From NCBI RefSeq assembly GCF_030268885.1, contig NZ_BSSA01000006.1, forward strand, positions 62,001-126,000: a stretch of 64,000 nucleotides of DNA, written 5' to 3'. The stretch comes from Kitasatospora phosalacinea. Its GTDB lineage: Bacteria; Actinomycetota; Actinomycetes; Streptomycetales; Streptomycetaceae. Below the pieces are notes generated by a model. It did not search any database and was not told the DNA's origin. It saw only the letters and a list, made by a program, of their open reading frames with translations. Made by a program: the position numbers and the translations under genes. Each line of letters opens with the position of its first letter. Within the stretch, counting starts at the first letter, position 1. This document shows, piece after piece, positions 10,149 to 19,240 of this stretch.

Positions 10149-11741
10149 ATGACAACCCAGCAGTCAGCGGCGGTTCCGGAGGAACCCGTCGTCGCACTCG
10201 GGAAGCCCGACGAGTTCGAGCAGCGCCCGCACCGCGAGATCCGCCTGGTGATGGTCGGCCTGGTCATCACCATGCTGCTCGCCATGCTCGACAACCTGAT
10301 CGTCGGCACCGCGATGCCCACCATCGTCGGCGAGCTGCACGGCGCCGAGCACATGTCCTGGGTGGTGACCTCGTACACCCTGGCCACCGCCGCCTCCACC
10401 CCGATCTGGGGCAAAGTCGGCGACCTGTACGGCCGCAAGGGCTCGTTCCTGGTCTCGATCGTGATCTTCCTGCTGGGCTCGGCGCTGTCCGGCATGTCGC
10501 AGAGCATGACCCAGCTGATCGCCTTCCGCGCCGTCCAGGGCCTGGGCGCGGGCGGCCTGATGGTCGGCGTGATGTCGATCATGGGCGCGCTGGTCCCGCC
10601 CCGCGAGCGCGGCAAGTACCAGGGCCTGTTCGCCGCCGTGATGGCGCTGGCCACCGTCGGCGGCCCGCTGATCGGCGGCTTCATCACCGACCACCTGAAC
10701 TGGCGCTGGACGTTCTACGTCAACCTGCCGCTGGGCGCGATCGCGCTGGCCTTCGTCATCGTCGTGCTGAAGCTGCCCAAGGTCCGCTCCAACGCGAAGA
10801 TCGACTACTTCGGTGCGATCCTGCTCACCGTCGGCATCGTCTCGGCCGTGTTGGTGACCACCTGGGGCGGCCACGAGTACGCCTGGGGCTCGAAGCAGAT
10901 CCTCGGCCTGAGCGCCCTCTGCGTGGCCTCGCTGATCGGCTTCTGCTACGTCGAGCAGCGGGTCGCCGAGCCGGTCATCCCGCTCCAGCTGTTCCGCAAC
11001 CGGAACTTCACCATGGTCTCGATCATCGGCTTCATCGTCGGTTTCGCGATGTTCGGCGCGGTGACCTTCCTGCCCACCTACCAGCAGATCGTGCAGGGCG
11101 CCTCGGCGACCAACTCCGGCCTGCTGCTGATGCCGATGATGTTCGGCATGCTGGTGGTCTCGCTGGTGGTCGGCCAGGCCATCACCAAGACCGGCAAGTA
11201 CCGGATCTACCCGATCATCGGCACCACCGTGATGGCCGGCGGCTCGCTGCTGCTGTCCACCCTCGCCGTGGACACCAAGAGCTTCACCTCGTCCTGCTAC
11301 ATGGTGGTGCTCGGCGCCGGCATGGGCTTCCTGATGCAGGTCACCATGCTGGTCGCGCAGAACAGCGTGGAGATGAAGGACATGGGCGTCGCCTCGTCCT
11401 CCGCCACCCTGTTCCGCACCATCGGCGGCTCCTTCGGCGTGGCGCTGTTCGGCACCCTGTACGTCAACCGGCTGAACGACACCATGAAGGCGGCCGGGCT
11501 GGGCGGCGGCGGCCAGGCCACCGGCTCGATGACCCCGGAGTCGCTGAAGAACACGCCGCGCGAGGTGGTCACGGTGATCCAGCACGGCATCGCCAACGGC
11601 ATGCACACCGTCTTCCTGTGGGGAACGGTGATCAGCGTGGTCGCCATCGTCGCGGCGCTGTTCCTGCGCGAGGTGCCGCTGCGCGGCGGGCCGACCGCCG
11701 CCGAGGCCAAGGCCGAGGCCGCCCTGGAGGGCGCGCTCTGA
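10149..11741 (+). CDS. MFS multidrug efflux transporter (DHA2, 14 TM)
   Basis: This 530-residue membrane protein belongs to the EmrB/QacA (DHA2) drug:H+ antiporter group, which normally has 14 transmembrane helices; the length fits. Motif A is seen as GKVGDLYGRKG in the loop after TM2, and the TM4-TM5 area has RAVQGLGAGGLMVGVMS...GGPLIGGFI, the antiporter signature. It should export a hydrophobic toxic compound or antibiotic; the substrate is not predictable. It is divergent from, and probably repressed by, the adjacent TetR protein, and ends at a strong terminator at 11769. Confidence 0.93.
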   Translation: MTTQQSAAVPEEPVVALGKPDEFEQRPHREIRLVMVGLVITMLLAMLDNLIVGTAMPTIVGELHGAEHMSWVVTSYTLATAASTPIWGKVGDLYGRKGSFLVSIVIFLLGSALSGMSQSMTQLIAFRAVQGLGAGGLMVGVMSIMGALVPPRERGKYQGLFAAVMALATVGGPLIGGFITDHLNWRWTFYVNLPLGAIALAFVIVVLKLPKVRSNAKIDYFGAILLTVGIVSAVLVTTWGGHEYAWGSKQILGLSALCVASLIGFCYVEQRVAEPVIPLQLFRNRNFTMVSIIGFIVGFAMFGAVTFLPTYQQIVQGASATNSGLLLMPMMFGMLVVSLVVGQAITKTGKYRIYPIIGTTVMAGGSLLLSTLAVDTKSFTSSCYMVVLGAGMGFLMQVTMLVAQNSVEMKDMGVASSSATLFRTIGGSFGVALFGTLYVNRLNDTMKAAGLGGGGQATGSMTPESLKNTPREVVTVIQHGIANGMHTVFLWGTVISVVAIVAALFLREVPLRGGPTAAEAKAEAALEGAL

Positions 11742-11768
11742 GGCCCACCGGGGTCTGACCCGGCGTGC

Positions 11769-11807
11769 GAACGGCCCGCCGCCCCCGACCGGGGCGGCGG
11801 GCCGTTC
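11769..11807. terminator. Bidirectional terminator between MFS pump and mutY
   Basis: A perfect 17-bp stem (11769-11785 with 11791-11807) with a 5-base loop sits between the two convergent stop codons. Confidence 0.88.
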
Positions 11808-11826
11808 CGCGTCCGTCCGCGGGTGC

Positions 11827-12732
11827 CTACTGCGGCAGCCGGTAGGTGCCCGGGCCGACCGGCTCCACCAGGCCGTCGGCGACCAGCCCGTCCAGCGCCC
11901 GGGCGCGCTGCACCGCGTCCGGCCAGACCACGTCCAGTTGCCCCTGCTCGACCAGCCCGTGGGCGTCCCGCAGCACCGCGAGCAGCTTGCCGCGCACCTG
12001 CCGGTCGGTGCCCTCGTAGGTCTGCCCGCGGCGGGCCGGGCCCTGGTGCGGGGGGCGGCCGGCCCGCTGCCAGGCGCAGTCGGTGCGCAGCGGGCAGGCG
12101 CCGCACTCCGGGCTGCGGGCGGTGCAGACCAGGGCGCCCAGCTCCATCACCGCGACCGCCCAGGTGGCGGCCCGCTCGTCGGTGGCGGGCAGCAGCTCGT
12201 GCGCGGTGCGGCGCTCGGCGGCGGTGGTGGCGTTCGCCGGGTACTCGACGCCGGTGACGGCCCGGGCGAACACCCGGCGCACGTTGGTGTCCAGCACCGC
12301 GTGCCGCTGCCGGAAGGCGAACGAGGCGACCGCGGCCGCCGTGTACTCCCCCACCCCGGGCAGCGCCAGCAGCTGCGCGTGGTCGCTCGGCACCTCGCCG
12401 CCGTGCCGCTCGGTGATCGCGACGGCCGCGCCGTGCAGCCGCAGCGCGCGGCGCGGGTAGCCGAGCCGCCCCCACATCCGCACCGCCTCGCCGGGCGCGT
12501 CCGCGGCCAGGTCGGCGGGCGTGGGCCAGCGCTCCAGCCAGGCGGCGTACGCGGGCAGCACCCGCTTCACGGGCGTCTGCTGGAGCATGAACTCGCTGAC
12601 CATCACGGCCCACGGCGAGGCGTCGGGGGCCCGCCAGGGCAGGTCGCGGGCGTGGGCCTCGTACCAGCCGATGACGGTCGAGTGCAGCGCCTGGAGGGCG
12701 CCCGGGGCAAGGGTCGGAGCAGTGGAAGACAT
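11827..12732 (-). CDS. mutY: A/G-specific adenine DNA glycosylase MutY
   Basis: This 301-residue base-excision repair enzyme removes adenine mispaired with 8-oxoguanine. Visible are the N-terminal EFMLQQTPV segment with the catalytic Glu, the helix-hairpin-helix LPGVGEYTAAAV, the following VLDTNVRRV with the catalytic Asp, and a 4Fe-4S ligand pattern C-x6-C-x2-C-x5-C (CTARSPECGACPLRTDC). It is shorter than E. coli MutY; the C-terminal part is a small basic/winged-helix-like segment rather than a full NUDIX-like domain, as in other actinobacteria. Confidence 0.96.
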   Translation of the reverse strand: MSSTAPTLAPGALQALHSTVIGWYEAHARDLPWRAPDASPWAVMVSEFMLQQTPVKRVLPAYAAWLERWPTPADLAADAPGEAVRMWGRLGYPRRALRLHGAAVAITERHGGEVPSDHAQLLALPGVGEYTAAAVASFAFRQRHAVLDTNVRRVFARAVTGVEYPANATTAAERRTAHELLPATDERAATWAVAVMELGALVCTARSPECGACPLRTDCAWQRAGRPPHQGPARRGQTYEGTDRQVRGKLLAVLRDAHGLVEQGQLDVVWPDAVQRARALDGLVADGLVEPVGPGTYRLPQ

Positions 12733-12767
12733 GGTCCCCCGATCCTGCCACGACCCGCCCCGCGGGC

Positions 12768-13517
12768 TTAAAGCCCCAGGTCGTCGAGCTCCTTGAGCAG
12801 GGCCGCCCGCGGGCTGGCCGGGGCCGCCGACGCCTGGGCGCCCTTCGCGCCGGGGGCCGGGGCGGGCACCGGCAGGGTGCCGTCGGCGGACGGCACGGCG
12901 GCCGGTCCCGGGCTCCGGTCACGGAAGAGCCAGGCTCCCACCAGGCCGCCGACCAGGCCGCCGAGGTGGCCCAGCCAGGACACCCCGGGAGTGCCCGGGA
13001 CGGCCGCGGTCAGCACGTAGGCGAAGGAGGCGCCCATCACCAGGCCGATCAGCGAGTCGATCAGGTTCCGGTCGAACAGGCCGCGCAGCACCACGTAGCC
13101 GAGGTAGCCGTAGACCAGGCCGCTCGCGCCGACGGTCACCGTGTCGCCGTCCTGGAACAGCCACACCGTCATCCCGCTGGTCACCACCAGCATCGCCGTC
13201 AGCCCGAGGAACTTGCGCACCCCGCGGTAGGCGGCGAGGAAGCCGAACACGAACAGCGGGCCCGAATTGCCTTCCAGGTGCTGCCAGTTCGCGTGCAGGA
13301 AGGGCGCGGTCAGCAGGTACTTGAGGGTGTCCGGGTCGTGCGGGCGGATGCCGTGCATCATGGCCATCCGCCCGTCCAGCAGCCAGTTCACCAGCTGCGT
13401 CGCCCAGACCAGGCACAGGAATCCGAACATGACGAAGAACGCCCGTCGCGCCTCGGCGATCATCTGCGCCGGGTCGAGGCCGGTGCCGGCGGGGGCGTGG
13501 TCGTGCGGTGAGGCCAT
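12768..13517 (-). CDS. Rhomboid-family intramembrane serine protease
   Basis: This protein of about 250 residues has six hydrophobic segments and the rhomboid active-site pattern: HLEGNSGPLFVFG (HxxGN, oxyanion side), GASGLVYGYLG with the catalytic Ser in GASG, and WLGHLGGLVGGL with the catalytic His. The C-terminal 50 residues are a Pro/Ala-rich cytoplasmic tail. The ATG at 13517 is preferred over the upstream start at 13541. Substrates are unknown. It lies 35 bp upstream of mutY on the same strand, so the two may be co-transcribed. Confidence 0.9.
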   Translation of the reverse strand: MASPHDHAPAGTGLDPAQMIAEARRAFFVMFGFLCLVWATQLVNWLLDGRMAMMHGIRPHDPDTLKYLLTAPFLHANWQHLEGNSGPLFVFGFLAAYRGVRKFLGLTAMLVVTSGMTVWLFQDGDTVTVGASGLVYGYLGYVVLRGLFDRNLIDSLIGLVMGASFAYVLTAAVPGTPGVSWLGHLGGLVGGLVGAWLFRDRSPGPAAVPSADGTLPVPAPAPGAKGAQASAAPASPRAALLKELDDLGL

Positions 13518-13606
13518 GAGGGCGACTATAGGGCGACGCACCGACGTGTCGAGTCCCCCTTCCGGACCAAATGGCGGATCATGTGAAAGAAGTGGTCCCG
13601 GTGAGG

Positions 13607-13644
13607 TGTTGATGCGTCAACAGGTGCACAAGGTCTCGTAGAGT
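13607..13644 (+). promoter_or_regulatory. Promoter with palindromic operator for a leaderless gene
   Basis: TAGAGT (13639-13644) is a good streptomycete -10 hexamer ending 6 bp before the GTG at 13651, so transcription would start at or next to the start codon. The perfect inverted repeat TGTTGA-N4-TCAACA (13607-13622) covers the -35 region, where it could act as an operator or activator site. Confidence 0.6.
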
Positions 13645-13650
13645 TTGCGC

Positions 13651-14499
13651 GTGCCTTCTCTGCGCCAGCCCGTCGGACCGCTGCCCGCCTCGATCTACTG
13701 GCGGCGCCGCGTCGTGGTCCTCCTCGCCCTCGCCGTGGTCCTCCTCGTGATCGGCCTGCTCGTGTTCGGCGGCGGCGACGACGACAAGCGGAAGGCCGCC
13801 GGGAGCAGTCCGCAGCCCGCGCCCGCGCAGTCCATCACCCCCGGCGCCTCTCCCACCGGCCCGGCGATCACCACCCGCCCCGGCGGCTCCTCAGGCGGTT
13901 CCTCCGGTGGCTCCTCCGGGGGTTCGAGCGGCGGCGCGGGCGGCGAGATCAGCGTCACCGGCGGCGGGAGCTCCTCCGGCGGTTCGAGCGGCGGCGCGGG
14001 CGGCGGTTCGACCGGCGGCAGCGGTGGCGGCAACTCCCGCCCCGGCGGCGGGGCTTCGCCGGCCGTCAACACCACCGAGGTGATGGCCCTGCCGGTGTGC
14101 ACCACCTCGCAGCTCACGCTGGAGCTGGCCCCCGCGCAGAACGCGTTCGCGGCGAAGGACAAGCCCAAGCTGGCGCTGACGATCCGCAACTCCTCCGGGG
14201 CGGGCTGCCGGATCAACCTCTCGCACGAGCACTCCTTCCTGACCGTGACCTCCAGCAGCAACGAGCGGGTCTGGTCCTCCGCCGACTGCATCCCCGAACG
14301 CACCGACGCCTGGGCCCAGATCGGCGGCAACAGCGGCGTCACCGAGACCTTCACCTGGGACCGCACCCGCTCCAAGCCCCAGTGCGCCACCCCCGACCCG
14401 ACCCCCGCCCAGCCCGGCAACTACCTCGTCCAGGCCGACCTGACCAGCCCGGCCGGCGGCCCGCTCACCGCCCGGACCTCCCTCCGCCTGGAGGGCTGA
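13651..14499 (+). CDS. Membrane-anchored protein with Gly/Ser linker and extracellular beta domain
   Basis: This 282-residue protein has one N-terminal transmembrane helix (RRRVVVLLALAVVLLVIGLLVFGGG, about residues 20-45) and a Pro/Ser stretch. About 80 residues of Gly/Ser repeats follow, then a C-terminal domain of about 140 residues (VCTTSQLTLELAPAQNAFAAKDKPKLALTI...GNYLVQADLTS) with two Cys pairs, resembling an Ig-like fold outside the cell. No enzyme motif is visible. No Shine-Dalgarno precedes the GTG, and a -10 hexamer sits 6 bp before it, suggesting a leaderless mRNA. Function unknown. Confidence 0.8.
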   Translation: MPSLRQPVGPLPASIYWRRRVVVLLALAVVLLVIGLLVFGGGDDDKRKAAGSSPQPAPAQSITPGASPTGPAITTRPGGSSGGSSGGSSGGSSGGAGGEISVTGGGSSSGGSSGGAGGGSTGGSGGGNSRPGGGASPAVNTTEVMALPVCTTSQLTLELAPAQNAFAAKDKPKLALTIRNSSGAGCRINLSHEHSFLTVTSSSNERVWSSADCIPERTDAWAQIGGNSGVTETFTWDRTRSKPQCATPDPTPAQPGNYLVQADLTSPAGGPLTARTSLRLEG

Positions 14500-14514
14500 C
14501 CCCCCCGGCGGGGC

Positions 14515-15780
14515 CTACGCGTTCCAGCCGGTGCCGCGCAGCGAGCGGCCGAGGGTGAGCGGGAGGAGCGCGACGGCGAGGGCCGCGGCGAGCAGGAGCA
14601 GGACGGTCGGGGCCGGGAGCCGGTCGAGCAGCAGGCCCGCGGCCATGGTGCCGAGCGGGAGGCCCGCCATCAGGAGGGTCATGGTGCCGGCCACGGCGCG
14701 GCCGCGCATCGCCTCGGGGACGCGCTGGAAGACCAGGACGTCCAGCATGACGCGCAGGGCGGGCACGCCGAGCCCGGTGAGGGCGAGGGCCGCGAAGACC
14801 ACCAGCGGGCCGGCCGCGGCCGCGGGGGCGGCGAAGGAGAGCACCGCGGCCCAGGCGACGGCCAGCAGCAGGACGCCGGGGCTCAGCAGGCGGTGCAGGC
14901 GGGAGACCAGCAGCGCACCCAGCAGGCCGCCGACGGCCTCGCCGGTGAGGGCCAGGCCGATGCCCGCCTCGGAGGTGCCGTGGTCGCGGAGCAGCACCAT
15001 GACGGCGAGGAGCATCGCCGAGCCGGTGAGGTTGAGCACGGAGACGACCAGCACGGTGCCGCGCAGCATCCGGTGGGCGAACAGGTGGCGCAGGCCGGCG
15101 AGCGCGGCGCCCCTCTCCTTGCCGCCCGCCTGATCCGGCGCGTCCGGGCGGGAGTCGAAGCGGACGGCGACGCTCGCGCCGAGGGCGAGGCCGGAGGTGA
15201 GGACGGTGGTCAGGAAGGGCACGGCGGTGCCGAGGCCGAGCAGGAACCCGGCCAGCGGCGGACCGGCCAACGCGGCGCCGTTGACCCGGAGTTCGTCCTG
15301 GGAGAGGGCCTGGCGGAGCTGCTCGGGCGGGACGACGGCGCGCAGCGCGAGCATCCGGGCGGGGCCGCCGTAGGCCATGGTCGCGCCGATGACGGCGGCG
15401 GCGAGCAGCGCGTGCGGGACGGTCAGCCGGTCGGCGGCCAGGGCGAGCACGACGCTGAGCGCGGTGAGCAGCCGGGCGGTGTCGGCGAGGATCAGGACCC
15501 GCCGCCGGTCGTGCCGGTCGGCGACCGTGCCGCCGTGCAGGCCGAACAGCACGGAGGCGCCGAACTGGACGGCGCCGAACGCCCCGGCCACCGTCGGGGA
15601 GCCGGTCATCGCGAGCAGCAGCAGCGGGTACGCGGTGTCGGCGAGGCAGGTGCCGAGCATCGCGGACGCGGAGCCGGCCCAGAGCGTCTGGAAGCGGCGG
15701 TTGCGGCGCAGCGGCACCACGGCCGCTCCCGCTCCCGCTTCCGTTTCGAGTGTTGCGGTCATCCCTCGCACCCCGTTCAT
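14515..15780 (-). CDS. MFS transporter (MFS_3 / enterobactin exporter-like)
   Basis: This 421-residue protein has about 12 hydrophobic helices and the compact MFS_3-type sequence: RFQTLWAGSASAMLGTCLADTAYPLLLLAMTGSPTVAGAFGAVQFGASVLFGLHGG near the N-terminus and GTVADRHDRRRVLI as motif A. It probably exports a small toxic molecule or siderophore. The ATG at 15780 is chosen because GGCGGAG lies 5-6 bp upstream and the longer start at 15816 would put the N-terminus inside the palindromic operator. It is divergent from an ArsR-like regulator. Confidence 0.88.
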   Translation of the reverse strand: MNGVRGMTATLETEAGAGAAVVPLRRNRRFQTLWAGSASAMLGTCLADTAYPLLLLAMTGSPTVAGAFGAVQFGASVLFGLHGGTVADRHDRRRVLILADTARLLTALSVVLALAADRLTVPHALLAAAVIGATMAYGGPARMLALRAVVPPEQLRQALSQDELRVNGAALAGPPLAGFLLGLGTAVPFLTTVLTSGLALGASVAVRFDSRPDAPDQAGGKERGAALAGLRHLFAHRMLRGTVLVVSVLNLTGSAMLLAVMVLLRDHGTSEAGIGLALTGEAVGGLLGALLVSRLHRLLSPGVLLLAVAWAAVLSFAAPAAAAGPLVVFAALALTGLGVPALRVMLDVLVFQRVPEAMRGRAVAGTMTLLMAGLPLGTMAAGLLLDRLPAPTVLLLLAAALAVALLPLTLGRSLRGTGWNA

Positions 15781-15791
15781 GTCTCCGCCGA

Positions 15792-15847
15792 TGTTCACGA
15801 CCGTGCAACCATTCACGCGTTCGTGAATGGTTGCACGGTCGTGAACA
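15792..15847. promoter_or_regulatory. 26-bp perfect inverted repeat between ArsR-like gene and MFS gene
   Basis: Bases 15792-15817 are the exact reverse complement of 15822-15847, with only 4 bp (CGTT) between. Each arm contains TTCACG twice in similar context (GTTCACGACC and CCATTCACG). It lies in the divergent promoter region and is the obvious binding site of the regulator at 15896. Confidence 0.8.
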
Positions 15848-15895
15848 ATTGCGCAAGCGTTGACGGCATGGCTGAATGTGAACGTGGTGGATCAG

Positions 15896-16483
15896 ATGAA
15901 GGAGCGCGAGGTCACGGACGTCGCGACGCTGAAGGCTCTGGCGGACCCGCTGCGGCTGGCCGTCCTCGGGGTGCTGATGAAGCGCGACCCGGAACCGGTG
16001 TCGGTGAAGGAGGTCGCCGCCGAGCTCGACGAGGCGCCGACCAAGCTGTACCGGCACGTCAGGCAGCTGGAGCAGACCGGGCTGGTGTACGTGGCGGAGA
16101 CCCGGCTGGTCTCCGGGATCGTGGAGAGCCGCTACCGCTCGGCGCAGCAGTCACTGCGGCTGTCGCCGCAGGTGTTCACGGAGGGCGGGGAACAGCCGGC
16201 CGTGCTGGAGACGGTGCTGGCCGCGATGGACCTGGTGCGCTCCGAGTTCCAGCGGTACTTCCTGGCGGGGCGGGTCGACATGTCCCCGGAGAAGCAGGCC
16301 GGCAAGTTCGCGCACGCCACCCTCCGGCTCAGCCCGGAACGGCTGCGGCGGCTGCGCGCACGGATCGACGAGGCGCTGGACGAGGCGTTCGCGCAGGACG
16401 ACTCCACCGACCCGGACGCCGTCGAGGCGACCCTGTTCGCGGTGCTCTACACGGTGGACCCGCCGAAGGCCGAGCAGGACTAG
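15896..16483 (+). CDS. ArsR-like winged-helix transcriptional regulator
   Basis: This 195-residue protein has an N-terminal winged helix: EVTDVATLKALADPLRLAVLGVLMKRDPEPVSVKEVAAELDEAPTKLYRHVRQLEQTGLVYVAETR. This is the ArsR-type 'LKALADPLRLAVL' entry followed by the recognition helix TKLYRHVRQL. The C-terminal half (YFLAGRVDMSPEKQ...LSPERLRRLRARIDEALDE) is a helical effector or dimer domain. No Cys metal site is visible, so an organic ligand is more likely than a metal. The ATG at 15896 is preferred; in-frame GTGs upstream are possible. The TAG stop overlaps the convergent disA stop: both use the same CTAG palindrome. Confidence 0.85.
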   Translation: MKEREVTDVATLKALADPLRLAVLGVLMKRDPEPVSVKEVAAELDEAPTKLYRHVRQLEQTGLVYVAETRLVSGIVESRYRSAQQSLRLSPQVFTEGGEQPAVLETVLAAMDLVRSEFQRYFLAGRVDMSPEKQAGKFAHATLRLSPERLRRLRARIDEALDEAFAQDDSTDPDAVEATLFAVLYTVDPPKAEQD

Positions 16484-17586
16484 ACGTACCGCTCCAGGAT
16501 CGAGGACTCGGCGAGCCGGGACAGCCCCTCGCGCACCGAGCGGGCCCGGGTCTCGCCGACGCCCTCGACGGTCTGCAGGTCGTCGATGGAGGCGGCGAGC
16601 AGCTTCTGCAGGCCGCCGAAGTGGTCGACCAGGCGCTCGATGACGGTGTTGGGCAGCCGCGGCACCTTGGCCAGCAGCCGGTAGCCGCGCGGGGAGACCG
16701 CGGAGTCCAGCGACTCGGGGGTGCCGGTGTAGCCGAGCGCCTTGGCGACGGTCTGCAGGTCGAGCAGCTCGGCGTGGGTGAGCGCCTCCAGGTCGGCGAG
16801 CACCTCGGTGACGGTGCGGCCCTTCTTGGCGGCGCGGTCCGGGAAGTAGTCGCGCACCACCAGCTCGCGCTCCGGCTCGACGCCCGCGATCAGCTCGTCC
16901 AGCTGCAGCGAGAGCAGTCGGCCGTCGGTGCCCAGCTCCAGCACGTACCCGGCGATCTCGCCCGCGATCAGCCGGACCATCTCCAGGCGCTGCACCACCG
17001 CCGAGACGTCCCGGACGGTGACCAGGTCCTCGATCTCCAGCGCGGACAGCGTGCCGGCCACCTCGTCGAGGCGGAGCTTGTAGCGCTCCAGGGTGGCCAG
17101 CGCCTGGTTGGCGCGGGACAGCACGGTGGTGGAGTCCTCCAGCACCCGGCGGGCGCCGTTGACGTAGATGGCGATCAGCCGCATCGAGTGCGAGACCGCG
17201 ACCACCGGGTAGCCGGTCTGCCGGTTGACCCGCTCGGCGGTGCGGTGGCGGGTGCCGGTCTCGTCGGTGGGGATGTTCGCGTCCGGCATCAGGTGGACGC
17301 CCGCGCGCAGGATCTTGGTGAGGTCCTTGTCGAGGATCACCGCGCCGTCCAGCTTGCACAGCTCGCGCAGCCGGGTGGCGGTGAACTCGACGTCCAGCAC
17401 GAAGCCGCCGGTGCACAGCGCGTCCACGCTCTTGTCGAAGCCGAGGACGATCAGGCCGCCGGTGTTGGCCCGGAGCACCCGCTCCAGGCCGTCCCGCAGT
17501 GCGGTGCCCGGAGCGATCGCACTGAGGGAGGCCCGCAGCAGGGCCTCCTCGCGGGAGGACTTGTCCGCCCGGTCGATGGCTGCCAC
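16480..17586 (-). CDS. disA: DNA integrity scanning protein DisA (diadenylate cyclase)
   Basis: This 368-residue protein makes c-di-AMP from two ATP and halts when it meets branched DNA. The N-terminal DAC domain shows the DGA motif in CKLDGAVILDKD and RHRTAERV, both needed for catalysis. A linking coiled-coil region and a C-terminal helix-hairpin-helix RuvA-like domain (LQTVEGVGETRARSVREGL) follow. All are at usual positions and the length is normal. It is followed on the same strand by radA upstream (stop of radA 122 bp away), the conserved actinobacterial order; RadA/Sms is known to interact with DisA in other bacteria. Confidence 0.97.
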   Translation of the reverse strand: MAAIDRADKSSREEALLRASLSAIAPGTALRDGLERVLRANTGGLIVLGFDKSVDALCTGGFVLDVEFTATRLRELCKLDGAVILDKDLTKILRAGVHLMPDANIPTDETGTRHRTAERVNRQTGYPVVAVSHSMRLIAIYVNGARRVLEDSTTVLSRANQALATLERYKLRLDEVAGTLSALEIEDLVTVRDVSAVVQRLEMVRLIAGEIAGYVLELGTDGRLLSLQLDELIAGVEPERELVVRDYFPDRAAKKGRTVTEVLADLEALTHAELLDLQTVAKALGYTGTPESLDSAVSPRGYRLLAKVPRLPNTVIERLVDHFGGLQKLLAASIDDLQTVEGVGETRARSVREGLSRLAESSILERYV

Positions 17587-17707
17587 GTGACTCCTTGGGC
17601 CGACCCTAACCGTGTGCCGCGGCGGCCGACGGTCTGTCTGTTGTTGCTGCTACTGATGCCGATGAGCAGGTGAAGTCTAACTGCGTACGGCCGCGGCGGG
17701 GCGTGGG

Positions 17708-19240
17708 TCAGCCCAGTTCGTCCGAGTCGACCGGCTCCCAACCCGCCATCAGCTCCTCCGGGAAGGCCGGGACGGGGGCCTGGGCACGGGCCCGGGCCAG
17801 GGCGTCGGCGCCCTGCTGGGCGGGCGTGCGGGCGGGCCGGTCGCCCTCCGCGCGGGGCTTCGAACGGGGGCGGCGGCCCGGGATCGCCCGCAGCGCCTCG
17901 CCGATGTCGGCGACCTCCACCACCTTCATGCCCGCCGGGACCTTGCCCGGGTCCGGCGGGACGAGGGCGTGCGTGAAGCCGAGCCGGTGCGCCTCGGCGA
18001 GGCGGCGCTGCACGCCCGTCACCCGCCGCACCTCGCCCGCCAGGCCGACCTCGCCGATCGCCACCAGGTTCTCCGGCAGCGGCGTGTCGGTGGAGGAGGA
18101 GGCCACCGCCAGGGCGATCGCCAGGTCCGCCGAGGGCTCGGTGAGCTTCACGCCGCCGACCGTGGCCGTGTAGATGTCCTGCTTGCCGAGCTTCACGCCG
18201 CCGTGCCGCTCGACCACCGCCAGGATCATCGCGATCCGCGGCGACTCCAGGCCCGAGGTGGTGCGCCGCGGCGAGGGGATCTGCGAGTCGACCATCAGCG
18301 CCTGCACCTCGGCCACCAGCGGGCGCTTGCCCTCCAGCGTGACCGTCAGGCAGGTGCCGGGGACGGCCTTGTCGCGGCGGGTCAGGAACAGGCCGGACGG
18401 GTCGGCCAGGCCGACGATGCCCTCGTCGTGCAGCTCGAAGCAGCCGACCTCGTCGGTCGCGCCGTAGCGGTTCTTGACGCCGCGGATCAGCCGCAGCCGG
18501 GCGTGCCGGTCGCCCTCGAAGGAGAGCACCACGTCCACCAGGTGCTCCAGCAGGCGGGGACCGGCGATCTGGCCGTCCTTGGTGACGTGGCCGACCAGCA
18601 GGGTGGCCATGCCGCGCTCCTTGGAGGCGCGGATCAGCGCGCCCGCCACCTCGCGGACCTGCGCGGGGCCGCCGGGTGCGCCGTCCAGCTCGGCGGAGGC
18701 CACGGTCTGCACCGAGTCCATGATCAGCAGGGAGGGGTTGACCGCCTCGACGTGGCCGAGCACCGCGCCGAGGTCCTGCTCGGCGGCGAGGTAGAGGTGG
18801 TCGGAGAGCGCGTTGATCCGGTCCGCCCGCAGGCGCACCTGCCCCGCGGACTCCTCACCGGTGACGTACAGCGTGCGGTGCCGGTCGCTGGCGGCCTTCG
18901 CCGCGACGTCCAGCAGCAGCGTCGACTTGCCGACGCCGGGCTCACCCGCGAGCAGCACCACGGCGCCCGGCACCAGGCCGCCGCCGAGCACCCGGTCCAG
19001 CTCCGGGACGCCGGTGGAGCGGGCGGTGGCCACCTGCCCGTCGACCTGCCCGATCGGCCTGGCGGGCGCGGAGACCGGCCCGGCCGCGGTCGTCCGGATC
19101 GGGACGGCGCCGTGCTCCTCCACCGTGCCCCAGGCGTTGCACTCGGGGCAGCGGCCGACCCACTTGAGCAGTTGGGCGCCGCACTCGGTGCAGCGGTACG
19201 AGGGGCGCGGCTTGGCGGTGGTCTTGGTACGGGCAGCCAT
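17708..19240 (-). CDS. radA: DNA repair protein RadA (Sms)
   Basis: This 510-residue RecA-like helicase promotes branch migration during recombination. It has an N-terminal four-Cys zinc finger (C17-x2-C20 ... RCPECNAWG), Walker A LLAGEPGVGKSTLLL, the RadA-specific motif as KNRYG (KNRFG in many species), and a C-terminal Lon-protease-like domain (PSADLAIALAVASSSTDTPLP...IGEVGLAGEVRRV). The ATG at 19240 gives the normal N-terminus; the reading from 19270 adds non-conserved residues. Confidence 0.97.
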   Translation of the reverse strand: MAARTKTTAKPRPSYRCTECGAQLLKWVGRCPECNAWGTVEEHGAVPIRTTAAGPVSAPARPIGQVDGQVATARSTGVPELDRVLGGGLVPGAVVLLAGEPGVGKSTLLLDVAAKAASDRHRTLYVTGEESAGQVRLRADRINALSDHLYLAAEQDLGAVLGHVEAVNPSLLIMDSVQTVASAELDGAPGGPAQVREVAGALIRASKERGMATLLVGHVTKDGQIAGPRLLEHLVDVVLSFEGDRHARLRLIRGVKNRYGATDEVGCFELHDEGIVGLADPSGLFLTRRDKAVPGTCLTVTLEGKRPLVAEVQALMVDSQIPSPRRTTSGLESPRIAMILAVVERHGGVKLGKQDIYTATVGGVKLTEPSADLAIALAVASSSTDTPLPENLVAIGEVGLAGEVRRVTGVQRRLAEAHRLGFTHALVPPDPGKVPAGMKVVEVADIGEALRAIPGRRPRSKPRAEGDRPARTPAQQGADALARARAQAPVPAFPEELMAGWEPVDSDELG

